Shown here: positions 1 to 6,539 of the stretch, in pieces
How the letters are laid out: every line of letters begins with the position of its first letter
Numbering within the stretch: position 1 is the stretch's first letter
Translations under genes and position numbers: made by a program
From: RBG-16-57-11 sp964503145
GTDB taxonomy: Bacteria; Chloroflexota; Anaerolineae; Anaerolineales; UBA4823
Length of the DNA stretch: 64,000 bases
Direction: 5' to 3'
Assembly: GCA_964503145.1 (NCBI GenBank)
Contig: CAZCYV010000013.1
Coordinates: 1 to 64,000, forward strand
The notes under the pieces: generated by a model
Seen by the model: only the letters and a program-made list of their open reading frames with translations
What the model was told of the DNA's origin: nothing
Database searches by the model: none

Positions 1-213
1 ACAAAAACCTTAGCGGCTCTGCGCCTTGGCGTTAAGGGTTTTGGCAACGCAAAGATGCCAGGGCGCAAATGGAAAAAAACAAAAACCTTAGCGGCTCTGC
101 GCCTTGGCGTTAAGGGTTTTGGCAACGCAAAGATGCCAGGGCGCAAAGGAAAAACAAAAAACTTTAGCGGCTTTGCGCCTTCGCGTTGAGGGTTTTGGCA
201 ACGCAAAGACATC
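1..213. repeat. Tandem direct repeats (about 2.7 copies, ~75-78 bp)
   Basis: Three successive copies begin near positions 1, 79 and 154. Each carries the core GCGCCTTGGCGTTAAGGGTT followed by GGCAACGCAAAG. The first two copies are nearly identical and the third is diverged and shorter. The core is itself an imperfect palindrome (TTGGCGTT against AACGCAAA) and is related to the hairpin that follows the next gene. The window starts inside or at the edge of the array, so the true copy number is unknown. Confidence 0.85.
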
Positions 214-232
214 AGAGCGATCAGGAGAAGCT

Positions 233-613
233 ATGGATGAAAACCAGCTCAGTCAGATTATCGTAGACGCTGCTATCGAAGTTCATCGCACGTTAGGCGG
301 CCCAGGCCTGCTGGAAAGCATCTACCGCGACGCGCTGACAATAGAAATTCAAAGCCGCGGCGCTATGATTGAACGGGAAAAACTCGTGCCCGTGAAATAC
401 AAGGGACATGTCATCAGCACACCTTTGCGGTTAGACCTGCTGGTCGGCGGCCTGGTCGTAGTTGAATGCAAAGCCGTCACCTCGTATAACTCGATTTTCG
501 AATCACAAGTCTTGACCTATCTCCGGCTGACAGGCTTGAAACTCGGGCTGGTAATTAATTTCGGCCAGCGGTTGGTCAAACACGGCATCCACCGTGTGGT
601 TAATGGCCTGTAA
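233..613 (+). CDS. GxxExxY protein (PDDEXK-like nuclease fold)
   Basis: Protein of 126 residues of the GxxExxY family (PDDEXK_3 type). The eponymous motif is seen as GLLESIY around residues 23-29. The later hydrophobic-Asp-hydrophobic-Glu-x-Lys pattern (RLDLLVGGLVVVECKA) fits a PDDEXK-type core, with D, E and K as the likely metal-site residues. The reading frame stays open upstream to about 104, but that stretch is only the repeat array; the ATG at 233 has a good AGGAG ribosome site at 223-227, so I start there. Tandem palindromic repeats precede the gene and a related 13-bp hairpin follows it. This association with repeats is commonly seen for the family. Its cellular role is not established, and activity cannot be judged from sequence. 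Confidence 0.85.
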   Translation: MDENQLSQIIVDAAIEVHRTLGGPGLLESIYRDALTIEIQSRGAMIEREKLVPVKYKGHVISTPLRLDLLVGGLVVVECKAVTSYNSIFESQVLTYLRLTGLKLGLVINFGQRLVKHGIHRVVNGL

Positions 614-630
614 AACTTCTTCGCGCCTCA

Positions 631-665
631 GCGTCTTGGCGTTAAGCTTTTAAACGCCAAGACGC
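631..665. repeat. Perfect 13-bp inverted repeat after the GxxExxY gene
   Basis: The arms GCGTCTTGGCGTT (631-643) and AACGCCAAGACGC (653-665) pair perfectly around a 9-nt loop. The arm sequence matches the core of the upstream tandem repeats, so the gene is bracketed by one repeat family. No clean T-run follows, so a terminator role is possible but the repeat relationship is the stronger reading. Confidence 0.8.
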
Positions 666-734
666 AAAGAGACAAGTTAAAAACCCTTTGCGATCCTGGT
701 GTCGACATGAGATAACGACGACAGGATCTCTACT

Positions 735-1274
735 CTACGAAACCCTGAACGCCGCCATCTTGCCGATCTTATCCCAATCCGGGTGATCGCCGGCGTGCTT
801 GAAGCGGTGCTGCCAGACGATGCAGTTATCCTGCACCAACATCAGGCCGGGCATCTGCGCCGCATCGCCCACCGTCTGCCCTTGGATGTGGCCCTTGGCC
901 ACGGCGCGCGCCCCGGCCAGGAACACCCCCGGGCTGGCGAGCTGGGTCAGCGAGCCGCGCTCGATGCCAAAGGCTTTATAAAAGCGCCGGCGTGGGTCGG
1001 CCACGGCGCGTGCCTCGGGCCAGCGCTCGGCGAAGAAAGCCTTGCTCTGCTCCGCACTGCCCTGGGCGAAGAGCAAAATATCGGGAAAATTGGGATTCTG
1101 CGCGGCCACCTGCCGCAGCTCCGCCACCATCTCGCGGCAGAACATTCAACCAAAGTGGCGCAGAAAGACCAGCAGGGTGGGTCGCTGTGGGTCGATCTGA
1201 TCGGCCAGTGTGCCGGGCTTCAAGTTAACGCCGTCCACCGGCTGAGACAGGATTTGTGGATCAATTGCTTTCAT
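735..1274 (-). CDS. SelL/AhpC-TSA-like redox protein, probable selenoprotein (TGA at 1146-1148)
   Basis: Read through one in-frame TGA, this is a 179-residue thioredoxin-fold protein of the AhpC/TSA_2 (peroxiredoxin-like, SelL-related) family. The start is the ATG at 1272-1274, preceded by GAAGGAGAG. Residues 34-42 read LLVFLRHFG, then codon 43 is TGA, then MFCREM. The family normally has RHFGC-x-x-C-RE here, so the TGA replaces exactly the first, redox-active Cys of CxxC, giving U-M-F-C. The sequence on both sides is intact and in the same frame. Five nt after the TGA, arms CTGCCGC (1140-1134) and GCGGCAG (1116-1110) can form a 7-bp stem with a G-rich 17-nt loop, in the position expected of a bacterial SECIS. 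TGA acts as an ordinary stop elsewhere in the window. It lies 53 bp after the DoxX gene, in one operon. A nonsense mutation is the alternative; no sel genes are in the window. Confidence 0.8.
1110..1140 (-). promoter_or_regulatory. Candidate bacterial SECIS stem-loop
   Basis: On the minus strand a 7-bp stem, CTGCCGC with GCGGCAG, encloses a 17-nt G-rich loop starting GAGATGG and begins 5 nt after the UGA. A shorter alternative, CCGC with GCGG and loop GAGATGGTG, is also possible. Bacterial SECIS elements are poorly conserved, so position and shape support the call but do not prove SelB recognition. Confidence 0.45.
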
Positions 1275-1327
1275 TGGCTCTCCTTCGACATCTCGCTAAA
1301 CAAAAGCCTGGTCGGGCTTCGTCGCGG

Positions 1328-1873
1328 CTACACCCCTTTGGACGGCTGAGGCTTCGCCCGGCGCAACGCCTGCGGATCGTCCACCATCGCCCCGCCGCGC
1401 ACCGTAGCGCCGATCACGATCGCCGCACTGATGATCACCAGGTTCTTGATGATGTACTGCCCTTCCAAAGTAGGGGCGTAGGGCACGGCTGTGAAAACCT
1501 CCTGGGGGAAGAAAAACACCGGCGTGATCGTACCCAACATCTGTACGAACAGCAATAGCAGGGTGGCGCGCATCCACACGCCGAAGATCAGCCCCAGGCC
1601 GATCAGCGTCTCCCAGACCGCCAGCAGCAGCAGAGCGGTCTCAGCAGGGATCATCCCAAAGGTCAGTCGTTCGATGGTGCGCGTGGCCAGATCTGCCGCC
1701 GGACTGAGGCCAGGGAAGAACTTAAGCGCGCCAAACCACAGATAGACGACCCCCAGGCTGATGCGCAGCAGCAACACACCGTAGCGCGCCATCCAGCCGG
1801 TGATGCGGGCGTCGATAGCGTCAAACCGGCGAAGATACTTTGTCATTGTGTCAGACATTCGATAGTCCATCAT
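1328..1873 (-). CDS. DoxX family membrane protein
   Basis: Integral membrane protein of 181 residues with about four hydrophobic helices (roughly residues 31-52, 78-98, 102-125 and 143-160). The N-terminal helix pattern LLRISLGVVYLWFGALKFFPG is typical of the DoxX family, whose members are small quinone- or thiosulfate-associated membrane proteins often found next to thiol-redox proteins. The first ATG (1871-1873) is preceded by AGAGAAG; an internal Met at 1858 is a possible alternative. It is the first gene of an operon with the redox protein downstream, behind a consensus promoter. The pairing suggests that the membrane protein and the redox protein act together in a thiol or oxidative-stress function. 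That joint role is inference. Confidence 0.85.
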   Translation of the reverse strand: MMDYRMSDTMTKYLRRFDAIDARITGWMARYGVLLLRISLGVVYLWFGALKFFPGLSPAADLATRTIERLTFGMIPAETALLLLAVWETLIGLGLIFGVWMRATLLLLFVQMLGTITPVFFFPQEVFTAVPYAPTLEGQYIIKNLVIISAAIVIGATVRGGAMVDDPQALRRAKPQPSKGV

Positions 1874-1913
1874 ATGCTTCTCTTTCTATTTATCATACCA
1901 CTAAACTACGCAA

Positions 1914-1942
1914 ATTATACCCGTTCAGGCAGTTGTTGTCAA
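1914..1942 (-). promoter_or_regulatory. Consensus sigma-70-type promoter for the DoxX/selenoprotein operon
   Basis: On the minus strand TTGACA (1942-1937) and TATAAT (1919-1914) are separated by exactly 17 bp. Both boxes match the consensus fully. The expected start near 1907 gives a leader of about 35 nt to the ATG at 1873. Confidence 0.85.
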
Positions 1943-1990
1943 TGTATTGTATAAGTATTGCATTAGAATACGAGTTTTGGCCTTGAAATG

Positions 1991-1999
1991 TGATATACT
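1991..1999 (+). promoter_or_regulatory. Extended -10 element upstream of the flavoprotein gene
   Basis: TGATATACT fits an extended -10 (TGn then TATACT at 1994-1999). No good -35 box lies 17 bp upstream. Transcription from here would start near 2006 and would include the long hairpin at 2013-2092. Confidence 0.45.
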
Positions 2000-2012
2000 G
2001 TGTCCACATTAG

Positions 2013-2092
2013 CGGGAGGGCGGCGCAACTTCTTCTAGCGTGTGATGTTTACTGGTGCTGACTCTGGCTGAAACTTCTGTGCCGCCCTCCCG
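2013..2092 (+). promoter_or_regulatory. Long hairpin in the leader of the flavoprotein gene (terminator or attenuator-like)
   Basis: The arms CGGGAGGGCGGC (2013-2024) and GCCGCCCTCCCG (2081-2092) pair perfectly. The stem extends to 15 pairs (2013-2027 with 2078-2092) with one G-U. The 50-nt loop could fold further. TTTT follows at 2093-2096. It lies between an extended -10 at 1994 and the ATG at 2159, so it could be an attenuator, a small structured RNA of about 85-90 nt, or a terminator. I do not recognise a known riboswitch in it. Confidence 0.6.
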
Positions 2093-2158
2093 TTTTCGAA
2101 AACACTTACAGATTGCTAAATAGCGACCCATAATTACTATTCTAATACAGGTCATCCC

Positions 2159-3907
2159 ATGAACACCAACCATCGAACTCATATTGCCAACGTTCTGATC
2201 ATCGGCTCGGGGGCGGCCGGTTTGCGCGCCGCCATCGCTGCCCATCAGGCCGGCTGCGAAGTGGTCGTGGTCGGCAAACGCCCCCGCGGCGACGCCCATA
2301 CTGTCCTGGCCGCCGGGGGGATCAACGCTGCCCTGGGCAACGTGGACCCGGCAGACTCCTGGCAGCAGCACTTTGCCGACACCTTCGAAGAGGCCTACCA
2401 CCTCTCCAACCCACGCATGGTCGAAATAATGGTCAAAGAGTCGCCCGCCGAAGTGCTTCAACTGGCCGATTGGGGGGCGCGCTTCGCCCGCCTGCCGGAT
2501 GGGCGGCTGGATCAGCGCTTCTTCGGCGCCCACACCTACCGCCGCACCTGCTACGCCGGCGACTACACCGGCCGCGAGATCCTGCAAACGCTGGATCGCA
2601 AGGTCTCCGAGCTAGGGATCACCGTCTTCGAGAACCAGTACATCTCCCGCCTGCTGGTGGCCGACGGCGTCTGCTTCGGCGCTTTCGGCTTCGACATTAC
2701 TACCGGCGCGCGCACGGTCTATCTGGCCGACGCGGTGGTGCTGGCAGCGGGCGGGCACACCCGCCTGTGGCGGCGCTCGTCCTCCCGTCGAGACGAGAAC
2801 ACCGGCGACGGCATCTTCCTCGGCCTGCAGGCCGGAGCGGAGTTAATGGACATGGAGCTGGTGCAGTTCCACCCCAGCGGCATGGTCACCCCCGAAGATT
2901 GGGCTGGCACGCTGGTCACAGAGGCAGTGCGCGGCGAGGGCGGCATCCTGCGCAACAGCCTGGGCGAGCGCTTCATGCAGCGCTATGACCCCGAACGGAT
3001 GGAGCTTTCCACCCGCGACCGCGTTGCGATGGCGGTCTATACTGAGATCATCGAAGGCCGTGGCACGCCCAATGGCGGCGTCTATCTGGATATCAGCCAC
3101 CGCTCCAAGGAATACATCCTGGAGAAGCTGCCGCGCATGTACCGCCAGTTCCTTGAAGCGCAGATGCTGGATATCTCCAGGCAGCCGATGGAAGTGGCGC
3201 CCACCGCCCACTACTCGATGGGCGGCGTGGTGGTCGATCCTGAGACGACCGCCACCGCAGTCGAGGGGTTGTACGCCGCCGGCGAGGTGACCGCCGGCTT
3301 GCATGGAGCCAACCGCCTGGGCGGCAACTCGCTGGCCGAGACGCTGGTCTTCGGCCGCCGCGCCGGGGAGTACGCCGCAGCCCGCTCGCTCTCGCTGACC
3401 CAGTCGCGCCGCGACCCGACAGCGATCCGCGCCGCACACGCCGAATTGGACGCCCTGATCCACCCGGGGTCACAACTCGCCCGCCCGCTGCAGCGCGCCC
3501 TGCGAGACACCATGTGGGCAAGCAGCGGCGTGGTGCGCACCGAGGAGCGCCTGATCCACGGCCTGGAGCGCATCGATGAACTGAAAGAGCAGGCCAAAAA
3601 CGTGGATGTGCGCCCCAGCTCGGAGGGCTACAAAGACCTGGCGCTCGCCCTCGACCTGCGCGCCGCCCTGGTCGTCGCCGAGGCCACCCTGCTGGGCGCG
3701 CGGGAGCGCCGCGAGAGCCGCGGCGCCCATGCCCGCTCCGACTACCCCACCCTCGACCCGGCGCTGACCGGCAACTTCGTCATCCGCCAGGGCGCCGATG
3801 GCCGTTTGAGCGTCAGCTTCCGCCCTGCCCCGCCCCTGCCCCCGGCTCTGTTGCCCTACCTGCAAAAGCGCACCGAGCTCACCCTTGAAGGCAGGTTGCT
3901 TGAGTAA
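2159..3907 (+). CDS. SdhA/FrdA-like FAD-dependent oxidoreductase (stand-alone flavoprotein)
   Basis: Protein of 582 residues of the succinate dehydrogenase/fumarate reductase flavoprotein and L-aspartate oxidase superfamily. The dinucleotide-binding motif is IIGSGAAGLRAA (residues 14-25). Family blocks follow in order: AHTVLAAGGINAALGN, with H47 where SdhA attaches FAD covalently; the capping-domain motif HPSGM; RGEGGIL; HYSMGGVVVDP; and HGANRLGGNSLAETLVFGRRAG. The His in the first block and RLGGNSL favour the SdhA/FrdA branch over NadB, which has Ser at the covalent site. The C-terminal helical domain is present. No iron-sulphur or membrane-anchor subunit lies nearby, so it may be a soluble fumarate reductase-type enzyme, an aspartate oxidase, or a subunit whose partners are elsewhere. 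A long hairpin lies in the leader. Confidence 0.85.
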   Translation: MNTNHRTHIANVLIIGSGAAGLRAAIAAHQAGCEVVVVGKRPRGDAHTVLAAGGINAALGNVDPADSWQQHFADTFEEAYHLSNPRMVEIMVKESPAEVLQLADWGARFARLPDGRLDQRFFGAHTYRRTCYAGDYTGREILQTLDRKVSELGITVFENQYISRLLVADGVCFGAFGFDITTGARTVYLADAVVLAAGGHTRLWRRSSSRRDENTGDGIFLGLQAGAELMDMELVQFHPSGMVTPEDWAGTLVTEAVRGEGGILRNSLGERFMQRYDPERMELSTRDRVAMAVYTEIIEGRGTPNGGVYLDISHRSKEYILEKLPRMYRQFLEAQMLDISRQPMEVAPTAHYSMGGVVVDPETTATAVEGLYAAGEVTAGLHGANRLGGNSLAETLVFGRRAGEYAAARSLSLTQSRRDPTAIRAAHAELDALIHPGSQLARPLQRALRDTMWASSGVVRTEERLIHGLERIDELKEQAKNVDVRPSSEGYKDLALALDLRAALVVAEATLLGARERRESRGAHARSDYPTLDPALTGNFVIRQGADGRLSVSFRPAPPLPPALLPYLQKRTELTLEGRLLE

Positions 3908-3965
3908 GTCGAATTCCGGTAGCCAATGGGGCAGTTTGCGTCGGTAAAAGTCGTTCATCTCTAAC

Positions 3966-3991
3966 GTAAGACGAAATTAATTTCGTCTTAC
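3966..3991. terminator. Perfect 26-nt palindrome between convergent genes
   Basis: GTAAGACGAAATT followed by its exact complement AATTTCGTCTTAC spans 3966-3991 without a loop spacer. It overlaps the TAA stop of the minus-strand NTF2-like gene and lies 59 bp after the flavoprotein stop. It probably acts as a bidirectional terminator or a protein-binding palindrome. The missing T-run makes the terminator reading uncertain. Confidence 0.55.
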
Positions 3992-4356
3992 CCTTTGACG
4001 TAGGAGAGCTTCTCAGAGATCACCCCCCCTTGCACGCGGAAGAGGTCCACGCCGCGCACGTGCCCCTTGCCCTCTGCCGGGTCCTCCCAGTGGTACGTCC
4101 AGCGCATCACGCAGCGCTCTCCGAAGCCGAAGAGTTCTTCGATTTCGATGTGCGCCTGAGGCGATTGGCGGAAGAACTCCTCCCAAAACCGCCTCACCGC
4201 CTCCTTCCCGGCATAGCGTGCGCCGTCCGGGGGCGGGTAAGTATTTTCAAAGACGCAATCCTCGCTCATCAGCAGCATCATACCCGCCACATCGTGGCGG
4301 TTGAAGGCCTCGTTGAACGCCAGCACGACGCGCAACGCCAATTCGATCTTGGACAT
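3988..4356 (-). CDS. NTF2-like / SnoaL-like family protein
   Basis: Protein of 122 residues with the NTF2-like alpha+beta barrel pattern: an N-terminal helix (ALRVVLAFNEAFNRHD), then the strand VFENTYPPPDG, the helix AVRRFWEEFFRQSP, and C-terminal strands ending GVDLFRVQGGVISEKLSYVKG. The GG-x-I-x-E-K-x-S-Y ending is typical of SnoaL-like nuclear-transport-factor-2 family members, which bind small hydrophobic ligands or act as cyclases and isomerases. No specific substrate can be inferred. I start at the ATG 4354-4356; a TTG five codons upstream (4371) is possible, and neither has a strong ribosome site. It converges on the flavoprotein gene. Confidence 0.75.
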   Translation of the reverse strand: MSKIELALRVVLAFNEAFNRHDVAGMMLLMSEDCVFENTYPPPDGARYAGKEAVRRFWEEFFRQSPQAHIEIEELFGFGERCVMRWTYHWEDPAEGKGHVRGVDLFRVQGGVISEKLSYVKG

Positions 4357-4561
4357 GTGAGTGGGGGACAAATATGACCTGCCTTTCCTAAAGAAACTTC
4401 GCCATTACTCGGCAGAAACATCTCCAGGAGTACTTCTGCCAAATCCGCCTGAAGCAAAGTTTAGCACAAAAACATTCGTCTTGATAACCGCAAATGAGGG
4501 TGCGGCTACCGCACATGGGGAGCGCGCAGCAGCCGCACCGCCAAACTACTTTTCCGCCGGC

Positions 4562-5482
4562 TCAATCGCTGGCCTGCACCTCGCTCTTCACGATCAGCAC
4601 CGAGCAGGCAGCGTAGTGCACCAGTTTGCGCGAGACGCTGCCCAGCAGCCAGCCCCTGACTGCGCCCAGGCCGCGCGAGCCAGAGATGATCAGGTCGATG
4701 GATCGAGCGCGGGCATATTCCAGGATTTCGGCGGCGGCGTCGCCGCGCTTCAGGACCGGCTCGGCCTTGAGCCCCGCGGCGCGCAACGTCTCCACCGTCT
4801 GGTCGAGCAGCATCTGCCCCTCCTTTTCTTCCGCTTCAACCAGGCGGGCAATCTCCTCCTCATCGTCAGGAACGGACACATCCAGGAATTCGATGCTGTA
4901 CGGGCGGTAGCGGGAGGGTAGGATCTCCACCTCGGCCTGGGGCAGGGGCGGCAGCACGTGCATTACGCTCAATGTCGCGCCCCTGGGCAGCGGGAATCTG
5001 CCCATGAAACCCACCGCCGCCTGGCTATACGCCGAGCCGTCGGTGACCAGCAGCACGTGGCGCAACCCCTGATAGGGGGCGCGCACCACCAGCACCGGCC
5101 ACCTGGCATACTCCACCACCTGCTGCGCCACGCCGCCCAACAGCACCCCCAGCGCCGCCCGCAGCCCGCGCGCCCCCACCACCATCAAATCCGGCGGGTG
5201 TTCATCGGCGTATTCGGTCAGCGCTTCAGCCGGGCTGCCGTGCAGGATGCCCATGCGGATCTCGGCGGGACTGCCCTGCAGCGTCGCTTCGACCTCGTCC
5301 AGCGCCGCCAGTAGCAGCGAGCGCCTGGGGGTGCGGCGCGGCGTCAGCACACCCGCCACGGTCACCACGCTCCCGGGCGGGAGCGGCAGGTCTCGGATCA
5401 GCTTTGCAGCCGCCAACGCATGCTCAGAGCCGTCCACTGCCAACTGGATATTCATCGGGGGATGCGAATTTGGGGTCATCAT
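4562..5482 (-). CDS. Universal stress protein with two UspA domains
   Basis: Protein of 306 residues made of two tandem UspA domains, about residues 10-140 and 150-300. Domain 1 begins NIQLAVDGSEHALAAAK and has the loop VVGARGLRAALGVLLGGVAQ. Domain 2 begins HVLLVTDGSAYSQAAV and has ISGSRGLGAVRGWLLGSVSRK. The G-x-R-G-(x)9-G-S/G motif marks the ATP-binding class. Such proteins bind ATP in the cytoplasm and appear under starvation, oxidative or membrane stress. The ATG at 5480-5482 has a strong AGGAGG eight bases upstream. The roughly 180-nt leader on this strand contains an upstream promoter and a hairpin with a T-run, so expression may be attenuated. The gene is probably monocistronic. Confidence 0.9.
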   Translation of the reverse strand: MMTPNSHPPMNIQLAVDGSEHALAAAKLIRDLPLPPGSVVTVAGVLTPRRTPRRSLLLAALDEVEATLQGSPAEIRMGILHGSPAEALTEYADEHPPDLMVVGARGLRAALGVLLGGVAQQVVEYARWPVLVVRAPYQGLRHVLLVTDGSAYSQAAVGFMGRFPLPRGATLSVMHVLPPLPQAEVEILPSRYRPYSIEFLDVSVPDDEEEIARLVEAEEKEGQMLLDQTVETLRAAGLKAEPVLKRGDAAAEILEYARARSIDLIISGSRGLGAVRGWLLGSVSRKLVHYAACSVLIVKSEVQASD

Positions 5483-5564
5483 GGTCCACCTCCTGTGACT
5501 GGACTACAACTGAGTTCCGCTGATGCTGCCGCCTGTCGCTCGAATGGCGGCCGAAAATGAAGAC

Positions 5565-5590
5565 AAAAACCGCTGACCTGAGATCAGCGG
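5565..5590 (-). terminator. Intrinsic terminator (minus strand)
   Basis: The arms CCGCTGA (5590-5584) and TCAGCGG (5576-5570) enclose a 7-nt loop and are followed by TTTTT (5569-5565) on the minus strand. An extended -10 lies about 80-100 bp upstream on the same strand (5671-5676), and the universal stress gene starts downstream at 5482. It may end a short RNA or act as an attenuator in the stress-gene leader. Confidence 0.75.
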
Positions 5591-5670
5591 CCTGGATGGA
5601 GGCGGGATGCAAGCGATTGGTGTGCGGGGATGTATTCCGCCGGCGATGTCTTGGGTGATGCGCTATTGAT

Positions 5671-5679
5671 ATTATACCA
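5671..5679 (-). promoter_or_regulatory. Extended -10 promoter element (minus strand)
   Basis: TGGTATAAT on the minus strand is an extended -10 with a perfect TATAAT (5676-5671). The -35 region is weak. A transcript would start near 5664 and meet the hairpin at 5590-5570 after about 100 nt. Confidence 0.5.
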
Positions 5680-5689
5680 GGTTCGCCCA

Positions 5690-5980
5690 TTGGCATTGCG
5701 AGGGAGCGCAGTGACCGAAGCGGATGTTTTCCCGCACCGTCCCCGAAAAGAGCACCGTCTCCTGCGGCACGACGGCGATGCACCCCAGCAGCGAATCCTG
5801 GCGCACCTGGCGGATGTCGTGGCCATCAATCAGGATGCGCCCGCGGGTGGCGTCGTAGAAGCGCGGGATAGCGCGACAGATCAGCCCGCGCTGCACCAGC
5901 GCCTCCACCGCCTGGCTGACGGCGGCGCGGCTAATGTTCTTGGCTTCGGCCAGCTCGCGGTATAATCCTTGCCAGTTGCG
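5690..5980 (-). pseudogene. Decayed ABC-exporter ATPase fragment joined to a winged-helix fragment
   Basis: An open frame on the minus strand reads two unrelated pieces. Residues equivalent to 5860-5705 are FYDATRGRILIDGHDI then QVRQDSLLGCIAVVPQE and LFSGTVRENIRFG, the D-loop to Q-loop region of an exporter-type ABC ATPase. The Walker A upstream of it and the signature and Walker B downstream are absent. The preceding piece (about 5977-5861), ELAEAKNISRAAVSQAVEAL then VQRGLICR, looks like a MarR/GntR-type winged helix. Neither is a complete domain. I read this as debris from deletions. The rhomboid remnant starts divergently inside the same area, which supports local decay. Confidence 0.7.
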
Positions 5981-5984
5981 GAGG
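5961..5984 (+). promoter_or_regulatory. -10 box and ribosome site of the rhomboid remnant
   Basis: A perfect TATAAT lies at 5961-5966, with a weak -35 (TTCTTG) about 18 bp upstream. GCGGAGG follows at 5978-5984, just before the ATG at 5989. The expression signals have survived although the gene body is broken. Confidence 0.5.
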
Positions 5985-5988
5985 CGCC

Positions 5989-6521
5989 ATGCTACCACTC
6001 ACAGACACCGTGCGATCCAGATCTTTCCCCCTGGTCAACTGGGCCTTGATCGCCCTCAACATCCTGATTTTCTTCTTGCTGCTGCCCCTGGGACGCAACG
6101 CCGAAGCCGTGATCACCGTTTTCGGCGTCGTGCCGGCCTGGCTTGCGGCGTCATCGCTGCGCTGGTGCACATCGGCTTCAACCCCGGCTCGCCCCTCCCC
6201 ACCATTGGCGCCAGCGGGGCGATCAGCGGCGTGCTGGCGGCCTATTTCATTTTCTTTCCCACGGCGCGGGTGATCTCGCTGGTGCCATTGTTCTTTTTGC
6301 CGTGGTTCGTCGAAATCCCGGCGGTGCTGTACATCGGCTTCTGGTTCATCTCGCAGTTGTTCAACGGCTTCCTGAGCGTGGCGGCCGGGATGCAGGCGTT
6401 TGGAGGTGTGGCCTGGTGGGCGCATGTTGGCGGCTTCGCCGCCGGCCTGGCGCTGGGGCCGTTGTTTGCACGCCGCAGCTATGTCCGCCGCGTTTACATG
6501 GACGAATACTTCCCCTGGTGA
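5989..6521 (+). pseudogene. Rhomboid-family intramembrane protease, internal deletion with frameshift
   Basis: The start is good: ATG 5989 gives MLPLTDTVRSRSFPLVNWAL, the usual N-terminus of this rhomboid branch, followed by transmembrane helix 1 and FGVVPAWL. Near 6135-6150 the homology jumps to the +1-shifted frame, which continues ACGVIAALVHI, the catalytic-serine motif GASGAISGVLAAY, VEIPAVLYIGFWFISQL, and the catalytic-His helix WWAHVGGFAAGLALG, to the stop at 6519-6521. About 55-60 codons expected between them (the loop and helices with HGGW...GNMWFLWIFGDNVED) are missing, and the frames no longer match. Both catalytic residues survive in the second piece, but no full-length product can be made. 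An assembly error is the alternative. Confidence 0.8.
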
Positions 6522-6539
6522 GCATCTCGGAGGCATAAG

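Noticed and set aside
1..213. CRISPR array
   Set aside because: The repeated units are about 75-78 bp with no unique spacers, and no cas genes are present.
735..1145. A 136-residue gene starting at the internal ATG 1145
   Set aside because: That start has no ribosome site and would cut the thioredoxin fold just before CxxC. The upstream frame is intact to a well-placed ATG at 1274 except for the TGA, so the longer selenoprotein reading is better.
2013..2092. tRNA-Sec (selC) candidate in the long hairpin region
   Set aside because: It lacks a TTCGA-type T-loop, a TCA anticodon in a proper arm and a CCA-like acceptor layout.
2159..3907. Confident L-aspartate oxidase (nadB) assignment
   Set aside because: The AHTVLAAGGI block has His at the SdhA covalent-FAD position and HGANRLGGNSL is SdhA/FrdA-like; nadA and nadC are not nearby.
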